Assembly: GCA_964449285.1 (NCBI GenBank)
Contig: CAYUZX010000001.1
Coordinates: 1 to 64,000, forward strand
Direction: 5' to 3'
DNA: 64,000 nt
DNA from: QYOJ01 sp964449285
Lineage (GTDB): Bacteria > Bacteroidota > Bacteroidia > Bacteroidales > FEN-979
Shown in pieces: positions 9,229 through 17,114 of the stretch; within the stretch, counting starts at the first letter, position 1, and every line of letters begins with the position of its first letter. Both the position numbers and the translations under genes were made by a program. Below the pieces are notes generated by a model that saw only the letters and a program-made list of their open reading frames with translations, had not been told where the DNA came from and ran no database searches.

Positions 9229-10500
9229 TTAGAAGCTGAAAGTTAACCCGATGCTTAACCACTTATGCCACCAACCATTCACAAATTCAGGGCTGAGTAA
9301 AAATTGTTCTCCTTTGAGTTGGATGCCTCCATAAGAAAGGGCAATCCCCCCTGAACCAGTAAACATCAAGCGGTTGATGTTATCTGCCGAAATGGTATAA
9401 GGACTGGTTCGATTGAACATGCCACCCTGAAGTGTTGCATCATACCCTATTGCTTTCCCTGAAAAGTCAGCAAAAAAATAAAACTGGACATTTCTGGCAT
9501 TGCGCAACCTATTTAAGGAACGTTTTGAGAAGAATAGGTTCATGAAGTATGAGTTGAACCATCCTGATCTTATGTAGGCTCCTCCCCCAATATTTGTGTA
9601 TACTGTCCCGATACTTCCAGATCCATGTATCAGAATGTTAAGTCCGGGGATGGAGACAATACCCTTCTCAATGCGTACAACATAGTTTAGAAGAAGATCA
9701 TTCTGGATCTGAAATTCCCATCCAAGAGGTTCATTGTTAGCAGGAACCGCATTATGGAATGTTCGTTGAACATATTCTCCCAAAGATGAAGGGCCAATGA
9801 TCCCTATCTGAATTTCACTTGACACTCTGACTTTATTGAAGGCATCGTTGGTAATTTTACTGCTGCCGATATAAAGATACGATGCATAAGGCCGGTCTCC
9901 TTCGAGGATGCCTCCGATTTTTGTAGTTGAAGGTGTATACATATCCTGAACAAGAGAGATGCCATAATAGTTGATTCCCCGACTCCAGTAAGGAATAAGT
10001 AGCCTGCTTAAGGGGTTCTGACTTAACCCAGGAGTGATCAATGTAAACCGGATGCCATTGGTGTAATACCTATCCGTATAGTTAAAAATGTCATTGTCAA
10101 GCTGAAGATGGAAATAGCGTTCCCGGCTCAACGTTATCATAGATGGATATGGTCCGGTTTCAATATAAGCTACCAGAAATCGTTGGCTGGTTGGTTCATT
10201 CAAGTCTAAATCGGGATATTGGCTGTGTAAATTGAGAAGAGGAAATAGAATGTCGGGATTTCTTCGGACCACTTGTTTTGGAAGATAACCTGAGAGGGCA
10301 GATTTATACTTTGGGGTTAATTTCGAAAAGGGGATGGTTTCAGGAATGGCACGTGATGTTAATGGGTGAGTTGAGCGGGCAATTTCCCCACGATAGTAGA
10401 TGGGTCTTTCAGTAGATCGAACTCCATTTGGCATGGGTTCATCAGGAACACAACCAGAGATAAATAGGAGTAAACAGCCGATGATGCGTAACCGATACAT
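9229..10500 (-). CDS. LpxR-like lipid A deacylase (DUF2219), lipoprotein form
   Basis: Outer membrane beta-barrel of the LpxR/DUF2219 family; Salmonella LpxR removes the 3'-acyloxyacyl group of lipid A. Diagnostic segments are QLDNDIFNYTDRYYTNGIRF (the Asn-Asp pair and Thr match LpxR active-site positions), LEGDRPYASYLYIG, and the HNAVPANNEPLGW stretch with the catalytic-type His. Unusually, the N-terminus is a lipoprotein signal: LLLFISGC places Cys17 in a lipobox, followed by about 90 residues before the barrel. I chose the ATG at 10500 because the upstream TTG (10512) lies inside a -7 element (10517-10510). Catalytic activity is inferred from the family only. Confidence 0.82.
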   Translation of the reverse strand: MYRLRIIGCLLLFISGCVPDEPMPNGVRSTERPIYYRGEIARSTHPLTSRAIPETIPFSKLTPKYKSALSGYLPKQVVRRNPDILFPLLNLHSQYPDLDLNEPTSQRFLVAYIETGPYPSMITLSRERYFHLQLDNDIFNYTDRYYTNGIRFTLITPGLSQNPLSRLLIPYWSRGINYYGISLVQDMYTPSTTKIGGILEGDRPYASYLYIGSSKITNDAFNKVRVSSEIQIGIIGPSSLGEYVQRTFHNAVPANNEPLGWEFQIQNDLLLNYVVRIEKGIVSIPGLNILIHGSGSIGTVYTNIGGGAYIRSGWFNSYFMNLFFSKRSLNRLRNARNVQFYFFADFSGKAIGYDATLQGGMFNRTSPYTISADNINRLMFTGSGGIALSYGGIQLKGEQFLLSPEFVNGWWHKWLSIGLTFSF

Positions 10501-10509
10501 GATTCTGGG

Positions 10510-10517
10510 CAAAGTTA
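10510..10517 (-). promoter_or_regulatory. -7 element of the LpxR-like gene
   Basis: TAACTTTG on the minus strand ends 9 bases before the ATG at 10500. No -33 TTG is obvious. It overlaps an alternative TTG start, which is therefore unlikely. Confidence 0.45.
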
Positions 10518-10579
10518 CTTATTCCGGGTTTTCCGGTCATGTAGAAGAATTGATTATTTTCGTAAACAAATAGTGAGTT

Positions 10580-11059
10580 GTGAGATTCATAATTACATGG
10601 ATGTTGATGTTTTTTTGCCTCTTCACTATGGCCCAAAAAGTATTGGTTATTGAAAAAGTTGGTAGAGGGAGGTATTTTTCATTCAAGGAGGGTGATAGGA
10701 TTCAACTGAGGACGAAAACAGGTCAATTTCGTATTCAGGAAGAGATTATCCAGGTGAATGATTCTTCAATTCTTGTCAGAGGGAATTATCAAATCCAGCT
10801 GGGTGATATCTCATATATTGAAAAGGTGTTCAGGAGCAGGAAGAGTAATGGGATATTACTTATAGTGGCTGGAGGAGCTCTTGTGACAATTACTTCAATC
10901 AACAATGGATTGCATAATAAGCAGGTTTTAGATCCGGTTTATTTGTCAATTGGAGCAGGAATGGCAGCAGCAGGAGGTCTGTGGTACTCATTGGGAAAAC
11001 GAAAGTATTGGGTTGGCAATAAATGGAAATTGAAGGTGCTTGATGCTTTTCTTTATTGA
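10580..11059 (+). CDS. Small secreted or membrane-anchored protein of unknown function
   Basis: I do not recognise this 159-residue protein. Residues 1-19 are a signal peptide ending FTMA-Q. A mostly beta region of ~70 residues follows (RGRYFSFKEGDRIQLRTKTG, then ILVRGNYQIQLGDISYIEKV). Two hydrophobic hairpin-like segments come next, around residues 95-105 (ILLIVAGGALVTI) and 120-140 (YLSIGAGMAAAGGLWY). The start codon is GTG; the next in-frame ATG would cut off the signal peptide. Its TGA abuts the stop of the convergent purine nucleoside phosphorylase gene. Confidence 0.65.
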   Translation: MRFIITWMLMFFCLFTMAQKVLVIEKVGRGRYFSFKEGDRIQLRTKTGQFRIQEEIIQVNDSSILVRGNYQIQLGDISYIEKVFRSRKSNGILLIVAGGALVTITSINNGLHNKQVLDPVYLSIGAGMAAAGGLWYSLGKRKYWVGNKWKLKVLDAFLY

Positions 11060-11872
11060 TTATAACTCCTTCAGCAGATCTTTAATGATTGTTGTCATTT
11101 TTGGTTCCGCTCTGCTGGCTGCAGCGATAACATCCTGATGGGAAATCTCTACGATCTTCCCATGGACACCCAAGTCGGAAATAACAGAAACAGCAAAACA
11201 TCTTATTCCGATATGGCGTGCAGTAATCACCTCTGGGACTGTCGACATTCCCACTGCATCTGCTCCAATCAAGCGTATGTAGTTGTATTCGGCCGGGGTT
11301 TCAAAGGTCGGTCCGGTTACGGCCGCATAAATACCCTTGCGTAAGGTAATCTGCTGCTGATTGGCAATCCTGAAAACAGATTCAATCAGTAATGGATCAT
11401 ACGCTTTGCTCATATCAGGGAAACGGGGGCCCATCTCGGATTCATTTGAACCAAGCAGAGGATTATCGCCCATCAGGTTGATATGATCTTCAACGACCAT
11501 TAGATCACCGATCTCGAAACTGGGATTCAATCCGCCACTGGCATTGGAGAGAATAAGCATAGAAATTCCGAGGTATTTCATGATCCGAACCGGGAATGCA
11601 ATCTCCTGCATGGTATATCCTTCATAGTAATGAAAGCGTCCTTGCATGGCAACAACCGGATGACCTGACATGTTGCCAAAGATGAGCTGTCCGTGATGAC
11701 CTTCAACAGTTGAAACAGGGAAATTGGGGATGAACTCATACGGAATTGTATGCTCAATATCTATTTCATTGACCAACCCGCCAAGCCCTGTCCCAAGAAT
11801 GATGCCAATATTAGGTTTAACACAAGTTTTCCCTGCCAGGTACTCAGTAGTTTCGTGTATTTTCTTCAACAT
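11060..11872 (-). CDS. punA: Purine nucleoside phosphorylase (PNP/MTAP family)
   Basis: Splits purine nucleosides with phosphate into base and ribose-1-phosphate for salvage. The 270 residues are typical for the trimeric class. Motifs are ILGTGLGGL (phosphate loop), GHHGQLIFG, MQGRFHYYEGY, SNASGGLNP, and GPTFETPAEYNYI with GADAVGMSTVPEVI. The ATG overlaps the last 29 bases of lpxK, so the two are translated from one transcript. No functional link with LpxK is known to me. Confidence 0.93.
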   Translation of the reverse strand: MLKKIHETTEYLAGKTCVKPNIGIILGTGLGGLVNEIDIEHTIPYEFIPNFPVSTVEGHHGQLIFGNMSGHPVVAMQGRFHYYEGYTMQEIAFPVRIMKYLGISMLILSNASGGLNPSFEIGDLMVVEDHINLMGDNPLLGSNESEMGPRFPDMSKAYDPLLIESVFRIANQQQITLRKGIYAAVTGPTFETPAEYNYIRLIGADAVGMSTVPEVITARHIGIRCFAVSVISDLGVHGKIVEISHQDVIAAASRAEPKMTTIIKDLLKEL

Positions 11873-12908
11873 AGTTCAGAATAGTTTGATCAAATCGGCT
11901 TTTATCGTCGCCATGGAATTCAACCGTGATAGGAAGATAAAACAACGGCAATCGTTTGACAAAATTACTGAGTTCAGGGGTTTTTATCCGCATGATATCC
12001 TTTTCGGTTGTAAAAATCACCTTTTTTCTGGTTGGAAAAGCATCAAATTGATTTTTGATTTTTTTAAGGTCATCCAGTGAATAGGGATGGTGATCAGGAA
12101 ATTTCATGACATCCAATTCACGGCAATGCCTTCTGAGATGCTCCCTGATAGGGTAATCATTTGCAATCCCGGAAAAGAGAAGGATCATCGAACTGGAGTA
12201 GGGAGAAACAGTTGTGGACGTTGGGGTTACGATTACCGGGTCACAGTATTGGATATATGAGAAGAAGATTTGCTGGTTTTGCCGTGGTCTCAACTCCTCC
12301 ATAATCCGGCGCCGTGTAATGGGTGAAAATATCTTCGGTGTTTTAGTTACAACGATGATATCTGCTCTCTTTGACCCACAGGAAAATTCCCGCAGTGTCC
12401 CTGAAGGGAGAATAAAATCATCGGAATACAATTTATGGAAGTCTGTCAGCAAAATCGATAATCCAGGCTTGACTTGCCGGTGTTGAAATGCGTCATCAAG
12501 CAGAATTACGTCGAGTTTCATGAACTTTTTCTGCAATATCTCAATGCCTTCAACCCTGTCTTCATTTACGGAGACTTTGATATCTTCATACTTTTTCGCA
12601 AATTGTAATGGTTCATCCCCTACATATTTATATGCCGACTTCTTGGATGCCAGGACGAACCCTTTACTTGATCTGCCATATCCACGGCTTAATGTAGCTA
12701 TAAGAAACCGTTTCCTGAGAAGCCTGATTAAATATTCAATGTGTGGTGTTTTACCAGTCCCGCCGAATGAGAGGTTACCGATTACAATGATGGGTGTGTC
12801 AAATTTTCGCGAAGGCAAGAATCCGCATGAGAATAACCAGTTGCGGAACATCATCGCCACTCCATAAAGGAGAGAGAATGGGAACAGAAGTACCTGATAA
12901 AATTTCAT
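11844..12908 (-). CDS. lpxK: Tetraacyldisaccharide 4'-kinase
   Basis: Phosphorylates the 4'-position of the lipid A disaccharide at the inner membrane, the sixth step of the Raetz pathway. It has 354 residues, an N-terminal membrane-anchoring helix (LFPFSLLYGVAMMFRNWLF), the Walker A motif GNLSFGGTGKTP, SRGYGRSSKGF, and LLDDAFQHRQV (family DDGFQH). The C-terminal part carries FTTEKDIMRI. It shows that this organism makes phosphorylated lipid A precursors, consistent with the two deacylase-like genes nearby. Confidence 0.95.
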   Translation of the reverse strand: MKFYQVLLFPFSLLYGVAMMFRNWLFSCGFLPSRKFDTPIIVIGNLSFGGTGKTPHIEYLIRLLRKRFLIATLSRGYGRSSKGFVLASKKSAYKYVGDEPLQFAKKYEDIKVSVNEDRVEGIEILQKKFMKLDVILLDDAFQHRQVKPGLSILLTDFHKLYSDDFILPSGTLREFSCGSKRADIIVVTKTPKIFSPITRRRIMEELRPRQNQQIFFSYIQYCDPVIVTPTSTTVSPYSSSMILLFSGIANDYPIREHLRRHCRELDVMKFPDHHPYSLDDLKKIKNQFDAFPTRKKVIFTTEKDIMRIKTPELSNFVKRLPLFYLPITVEFHGDDKSRFDQTILNYVEENTRNY

Positions 12909-12960
12909 CTTCGCTCGGGAGAGGCGAAAATTACGAAGAATTTAATTAGAATCCAATGAT

Positions 12961-12979
12961 GTTAGGAAAAATCCCTAAC
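12961..12979 (-). terminator. Possible weak terminator hairpin
   Basis: GTTAGG (12961-12966) can pair with CCTAAC (12974-12979) around a 7-base A-rich loop, 20 bases past the stop of the receiver gene. There is no T-tract on the minus strand after it, so it may simply be a fortuitous hairpin in the 90-base gap before lpxK. Confidence 0.3.
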
Positions 12980-12998
12980 AAAAATGAAAAATAAGTCT

Positions 12999-13397
12999 TC
13001 AGTTGTTATGTATCTTCTCTCGTTGAAGAAATTCAATGTTCTTGACTAAGTCTTTTATCCCATAGTCCAGCTTACTTGTTTTCATGATATAATCTGAAGC
13101 GCCGGAGTCGATGAGTTGCATCGCGAGAATTGGATCATCAAAAGCTGAGAAGAAAACGACCTGCGTCGAAGGAGTGAGTTGTTTTACCATTCTCAGAAAA
13201 TCAAATCCGCTATGGTCTGCGAGGTCAAATTCTGTAATCAGATAATGGGGAATAACTCCTTTTCGAAGACGGTAAAGGCACTCCTCAGCAGAATGATACA
13301 ATTGAACATTGGCAAACCGCTGAATAGTCAAATGGTATTTGAGAAGGCTGCTGTGAATCGGGTTTTTATCTACAATAAAAATCAGGACTGATTTCAT
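12999..13397 (-). CDS. Stand-alone receiver-domain protein with Glu at the phosphoacceptor site
   Basis: A 132-residue CheY-like receiver without an output domain. The conserved positions align well except for two. The acidic pair reads V9-D10-K11 instead of Asp-Asp, and the phosphoacceptor position is E56 (E-x7-G64), not Asp; the codon at 13232-13230 is clearly GAA. The switch Ser/Thr (FFSAF) and the conserved Lys (YIMKTS) are present. In other receivers a Glu here mimics the phosphorylated state, so this protein may be locked on or act as a phosphorylation-independent adaptor. No histidine kinase gene is nearby. Confidence 0.85.
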   Translation of the reverse strand: MKSVLIFIVDKNPIHSSLLKYHLTIQRFANVQLYHSAEECLYRLRKGVIPHYLITEFDLADHSGFDFLRMVKQLTPSTQVVFFSAFDDPILAMQLIDSGASDYIMKTSKLDYGIKDLVKNIEFLQREKIHNN

Positions 13398-13491
13398 ATG
13401 TCAAATATTCCACTTTTTTTAGTCAATCCGTACTCTTTTACATGTTTTTTATTAACAACGTTTTGAACAATTCCCTCTCCCCACATGTATG

Positions 13492-13522
13492 TTGGTTTTA
13501 TGATGCTCATTCAGTACCTTTG
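13492..13522 (+). promoter_or_regulatory. Promoter of the Nif3-like gene
   Basis: TTG at 13492-13494 and TACCTTTG at 13515-13522 are 20 bases apart. The position inside the 5' extension of the open frame supports the internal ATG at 13542 as the real start. Confidence 0.65.
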
Positions 13523-13541
13523 GACCGACAAGAAACAAGTG

Positions 13542-14636
13542 ATGAAGCTTAAAGAAATTATCTCGGTACTGGAAGCCTGGGCTCCTTTGTCATTTCAGGA
13601 GGAGTGGGATAATTCCGGTTTGATTATTGGAGATCCCCAGATGGATATTTCCGGCATCCTGGTGAGTCTTGATACGACCAATCAGGTGCTTGAAGAGGCC
13701 CTTACCCGACAATGTAACCTTATCATTTCGCATCATCCATTGATCTTCAAAGGAATAACTAAAATTACACCTGCCTTGCCGGAGTATTACGCTATTCAAT
13801 CTGCGATTAAGAATAATATTGCAATTTTGGCCCTTCATACGAATCTGGATAACAGGAATGATAGCCTGAATCATCTTCTTGGAGATAAAATAGGATTAAA
13901 GCAAATAAAGATCCTACAACCAAAAAGAGGGTATCTGAAAAAACTGATTACATTTTGTCCTTCTGATCATGCTGATAAGGTCAGAGAAGCACTTTTTTCT
14001 GCAGGAGCCGGACAGATTGGGAACTATGACTGTTGCAGCTTTAATACACCAGGGACAGGAAGTTTCAGAGCTTCTGAAGAGACAAATCCTTTTGTTGGTG
14101 AGAGGAATAGCATCCACGTTGAAGAGGAGATCCGTATTGAGGTTATATTTCCTAAATACATAGAGCAAAGGTTAATTGAAGCTTTAATCAGGTGTCATCC
14201 ATATGAGGAGGTCGCTTATGATATCTATCTTCTGGATAACCTGTTTCATCAGGTTGGTGCAGGAATTTACGGCAACCTTCCTGAGCCAATGAATCCTGAG
14301 AAATTTCTTCAAATGGTTAAGACTGCGTATGACTTAGACCTCATTCGTCACACAAAACCAGGGAATGAATTGATAAAAACAGCAGCTATATGTAGTGGAG
14401 CAGGGGCATTTCTCATCCGAAATGTTCATCAGAATGGTATTGATGCATACCTGACAAGTGATCTTAAATATCATGATTTTCAGGGAGCTCCAGATGGTTT
14501 ATTGTTAGCAGATATTGGGCATTTTGAGAGTGAACAATTTGTTAAAGAGATGCTGAAGGAGTTTCTAATCGAAAAATTTCCTAACTTTGCGGTCCTCATT
14601 TCTGAGCGTGAGTCAAACCCGATAAAATATTTTTAA
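13542..14636 (+). CDS. Nif3-like dinuclear metal center protein
   Basis: Member of the NIF3/YbgI/YqfO family, which forms hexamers with two metal ions per subunit. The role is uncertain; GTP cyclohydrolase I type 2 annotations are not well founded. Motifs are MKLKEIISVLEAWAPLSFQE, WDNSGLIIGD, the metal ligands in LIISHHPLIFKG, ALHTNLD, and C-terminal SDLKYHDFQGA and LADIGHFESE. A central ~110-residue insert (residues ~125-230, ending VAYDIYLL) is the usual PII-like domain of YqfO-type members. The frame is open 19 codons further upstream, but a promoter lies inside that stretch, so I start at 13542. It is followed after 10 bases by the zinc-ribbon gene. Confidence 0.9.
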   Translation: MKLKEIISVLEAWAPLSFQEEWDNSGLIIGDPQMDISGILVSLDTTNQVLEEALTRQCNLIISHHPLIFKGITKITPALPEYYAIQSAIKNNIAILALHTNLDNRNDSLNHLLGDKIGLKQIKILQPKRGYLKKLITFCPSDHADKVREALFSAGAGQIGNYDCCSFNTPGTGSFRASEETNPFVGERNSIHVEEEIRIEVIFPKYIEQRLIEALIRCHPYEEVAYDIYLLDNLFHQVGAGIYGNLPEPMNPEKFLQMVKTAYDLDLIRHTKPGNELIKTAAICSGAGAFLIRNVHQNGIDAYLTSDLKYHDFQGAPDGLLLADIGHFESEQFVKEMLKEFLIEKFPNFAVLISERESNPIKYF

Positions 14637-14646
14637 GAGCTGAATT

Positions 14647-15570
14647 ATGGCTAAAAAGACAAGTAATCCGATTGCAACTTCTGAACCTTCAAAGCTGAAA
14701 AAGAAAGAAGCCCCCAAAGCGAAAAGTGTCGCTAAGAAAGAACCCAAAAAAGTGGCGTTGAAAGAGGAAGTCGTCATTAAGGAGCCTCTTGGGGTTGCAT
14801 CAAAACCGAAGAGAGAGCAGCCAGACGAAAAGCTGGAGTTTTCAAATGAGCAAAAGTTAGTAGCACTATACAACCTTCAACAGATTGATTCACAGGTAGA
14901 CAAAATCAGGATCATTCGGGGTGAACTCCCTCTTGAAGTACAGGATCTGGAAGATGAAATTGCCGGACTTGAAACCCGTGTTGATAACTATATCCAGGAA
15001 ACTGTAATGATTGAAAAGTCAATGCTGGAGAAAAAGAATTCAATCAAAGAGAGCCAAACTCTGATAAAACGTTACGAAGAACAACAGATGAACGTGCGGA
15101 ATAACAGGGAATATGACTCTTTAACAAAGGAAATTGAGTTTCAGAACCTGGAAATCCAACTTTCGGAGAAGCGCATCAAGGAGTTTCAGAATACGTTGGA
15201 GGTAAAGAAACAGGAAATTGAACGGTTGCAGAGTGTCCTTTCGGAAAGAAGAAGCGATCTTGAGATCAAGAAAAATGAGTTAGATGATATTGTTGCTGAG
15301 ACGGAAAAAGAGGAGAATGACTTGATCTTAAGGTCAGAAGAAAATCAGAATTTTATTGAAGAGCGACTACTGACAGCGTATTCAAGAATTCGCAAGAATG
15401 CCAGGAATGGCCTTGCGGTTGTGCAGATCGAGAGGGATGCTTGCGGAGGATGTTTCAATAAGATACCCCCTCAGCATCAACTGGACATTAGGATGCATAA
15501 GAAAATAATTGTTTGCGAGTATTGTGGTAGAATTCTTGTCGATGATGGAATTGTCAATTATGTAAAATAA
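14647..15570 (+). CDS. Coiled-coil zinc-ribbon protein (CT398/C4-type family) with Lys-rich N-terminal extension
   Basis: 307 residues. Residues ~75-240 form a long alpha-helical coiled coil. The C-terminus holds a zinc ribbon with C266-x2-C269 and C290-x2-C293 (CGGCFNKIPP and CEYCGR). This matches the C4-type family of Chlamydia CT398 and Helicobacter HP0958 (a protein linked to sigma-54 stability and flagellar mRNA), but the Bacteroidota role is not known. The first ~60 residues are a Lys/Ala/Glu/Pro low-complexity tail not found in the core family. It is co-transcribed with the Nif3-like gene, as often seen in this phylum, and its TAA overlaps the ATG of the TPR gene (TAATG). Confidence 0.85.
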   Translation: MAKKTSNPIATSEPSKLKKKEAPKAKSVAKKEPKKVALKEEVVIKEPLGVASKPKREQPDEKLEFSNEQKLVALYNLQQIDSQVDKIRIIRGELPLEVQDLEDEIAGLETRVDNYIQETVMIEKSMLEKKNSIKESQTLIKRYEEQQMNVRNNREYDSLTKEIEFQNLEIQLSEKRIKEFQNTLEVKKQEIERLQSVLSERRSDLEIKKNELDDIVAETEKEENDLILRSEENQNFIEERLLTAYSRIRKNARNGLAVVQIERDACGGCFNKIPPQHQLDIRMHKKIIVCEYCGRILVDDGIVNYVK

Positions 15571-17114
15571 TGTCCTTTTTTCATATACCAACCAGAGCGC
15601 TGCGTGGGAGCTTGTTTTTCCTGATCGGCGCTTTCATTTTTTTATCAGGATCTCTTTACTCCCAGTATGTTTATGATCATAAGTGCCAGGAAGCTTATCA
15701 AGAGATACTCAAATTTCGATTTAACGAAGCCACCAAACTTATTCAACAAGAGAGAGACTACTATCCCGATAACCTGATTCCTATCTACCTCGAAAATTAT
15801 ATCGATTTTTTTAAACTCTTTACGGGAGAGGATAAATTGATGTTCGAAACCTTAAAGAGGAATAAATCAGATCGTCTCGATTATTTAGAACGCGGAGATA
15901 AAGAGTCTCCCTATTATAGATATTGCATTGCAGGGATAACACTACAATGGGCATTTGTCCGGCTAAAATTCGGGGAGTACACGACAGCGGCCTTTGAAAT
16001 CAGACGGGCGTACCTTCTTCTCAAGGAAAACGAAAAGCGTTTTCCCAACTTTCTTCCTAATCAGATTGGATTAGGAATTCTGCATATCATTGTCGGCCTT
16101 GTTCCTGAACAGTATCATTGGCTTCTCAACCTTGCAGGATTGGAAGGGACCATCACTGAAGGAGTATCGGAGTTGAAATATGTGTTGGATTATAACGGTG
16201 ATAATCCGATTTTTACCCTCTTTAAACCTGAGGCGTGTTTTTATCTTGCTTTCGCTGATGTCAACCTCCTCAACAAAAAGAAGGAGTCTTTATCTCTGAT
16301 CCAAAGCTTTGATAGTGATCCTGTTCTTCATGCTTATAATCAAAGTCCTCTGATTATCTATGCTAAGTCCAGTATATATATGAAAAATGGGAAAAACAAT
16401 GAAGTAATTACTCTTCTTCAAGACTATCAAACTCCACCCAATACATACCCATTTGTATTTCTCTATTATCTTGAAGGGTTAGCCAGATTAAACAACCTGG
16501 ATCCATCTGCCGTCATTTTTCTTGACCGTTTCCTAAAAGAGTTTACAGGCATCAACTACATCAAGGCTGGCTATCAAAAGCTGGCATGGGCATATTTGCT
16601 TCAGGGAGACACAATTAGGTATAGGAAGGAGATCGAGAAAGCAGGGACAAATGGGAATTCAATCGTTGATGAAGATAAGCAGGCACACTCGGAATATAAT
16701 GTTGGGATTATTCCAGCAGTTCCATTATTAAAGGGGCGTCTCCTGTTTGATGGAGGATACTACCAGGATGCGTTAAAGGTGCTATTAAACACACCTCTTG
16801 ACAGTTACATGCGCAGTAAAAAGGATCTCACGGAGTATACCTACCGTCTAGGCAGGATTTATCATGCAATAGGAAATATGCCAAAAACCATTCAATACTA
16901 TTTATCTACTATTGAAACAGGGCGCAACCTGCCTCACTATTTTGCTGCCAGTGCCGCGTTAAACCTGGGATGGATTTATGAGGAAGAAGGTAACTACATT
17001 GCGGCGGACACCAACTTTCGGCTTTGTGTTTCAATGAAGTATGATGAATACGAAAACAGCCTTCGCCAAAAAGCGAAGGCTGGGCTTAGCAGATTAAAAA
17101 AAGTCCAGAATTAG
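15570..17114 (+). CDS. TPR-repeat protein, membrane-anchored or secreted
   Basis: A 514-residue protein with an N-terminal hydrophobic segment (residues ~13-31, FFLIGAFIFLSGSLYSQ) that may be a signal peptide. It is followed by helical repeats; the clearest tetratricopeptide-like pairs are near the C-terminus (YRLGRIYHAIGNMPKTIQYY, AALNLGWIYEEEGNY). The function is unknown; such proteins usually scaffold periplasmic complexes. Start ATG overlaps the stop of the zinc-ribbon gene, so it is the third gene of that operon. The 3' coding end contains a 10-bp hairpin that acts on the other strand as terminator of the porin gene. Stop TAG. Confidence 0.75.
   Translation: MSFFHIPTRALRGSLFFLIGAFIFLSGSLYSQYVYDHKCQEAYQEILKFRFNEATKLIQQERDYYPDNLIPIYLENYIDFFKLFTGEDKLMFETLKRNKSDRLDYLERGDKESPYYRYCIAGITLQWAFVRLKFGEYTTAAFEIRRAYLLLKENEKRFPNFLPNQIGLGILHIIVGLVPEQYHWLLNLAGLEGTITEGVSELKYVLDYNGDNPIFTLFKPEACFYLAFADVNLLNKKKESLSLIQSFDSDPVLHAYNQSPLIIYAKSSIYMKNGKNNEVITLLQDYQTPPNTYPFVFLYYLEGLARLNNLDPSAVIFLDRFLKEFTGINYIKAGYQKLAWAYLLQGDTIRYRKEIEKAGTNGNSIVDEDKQAHSEYNVGIIPAVPLLKGRLLFDGGYYQDALKVLLNTPLDSYMRSKKDLTEYTYRLGRIYHAIGNMPKTIQYYLSTIETGRNLPHYFAASAALNLGWIYEEEGNYIAADTNFRLCVSMKYDEYENSLRQKAKAGLSRLKKVQN
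17053..17082 (-). terminator. Terminator of the OmpP1-like gene, inside the TPR coding end
   Basis: CAGCCTTCGC (17057-17066) pairs perfectly with GCGAAGGCTG (17073-17082) across a 6-base loop. On the minus strand a TTTT run follows. It lies 29 bases past the porin stop and within codons of the convergent TPR gene. Confidence 0.75.
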
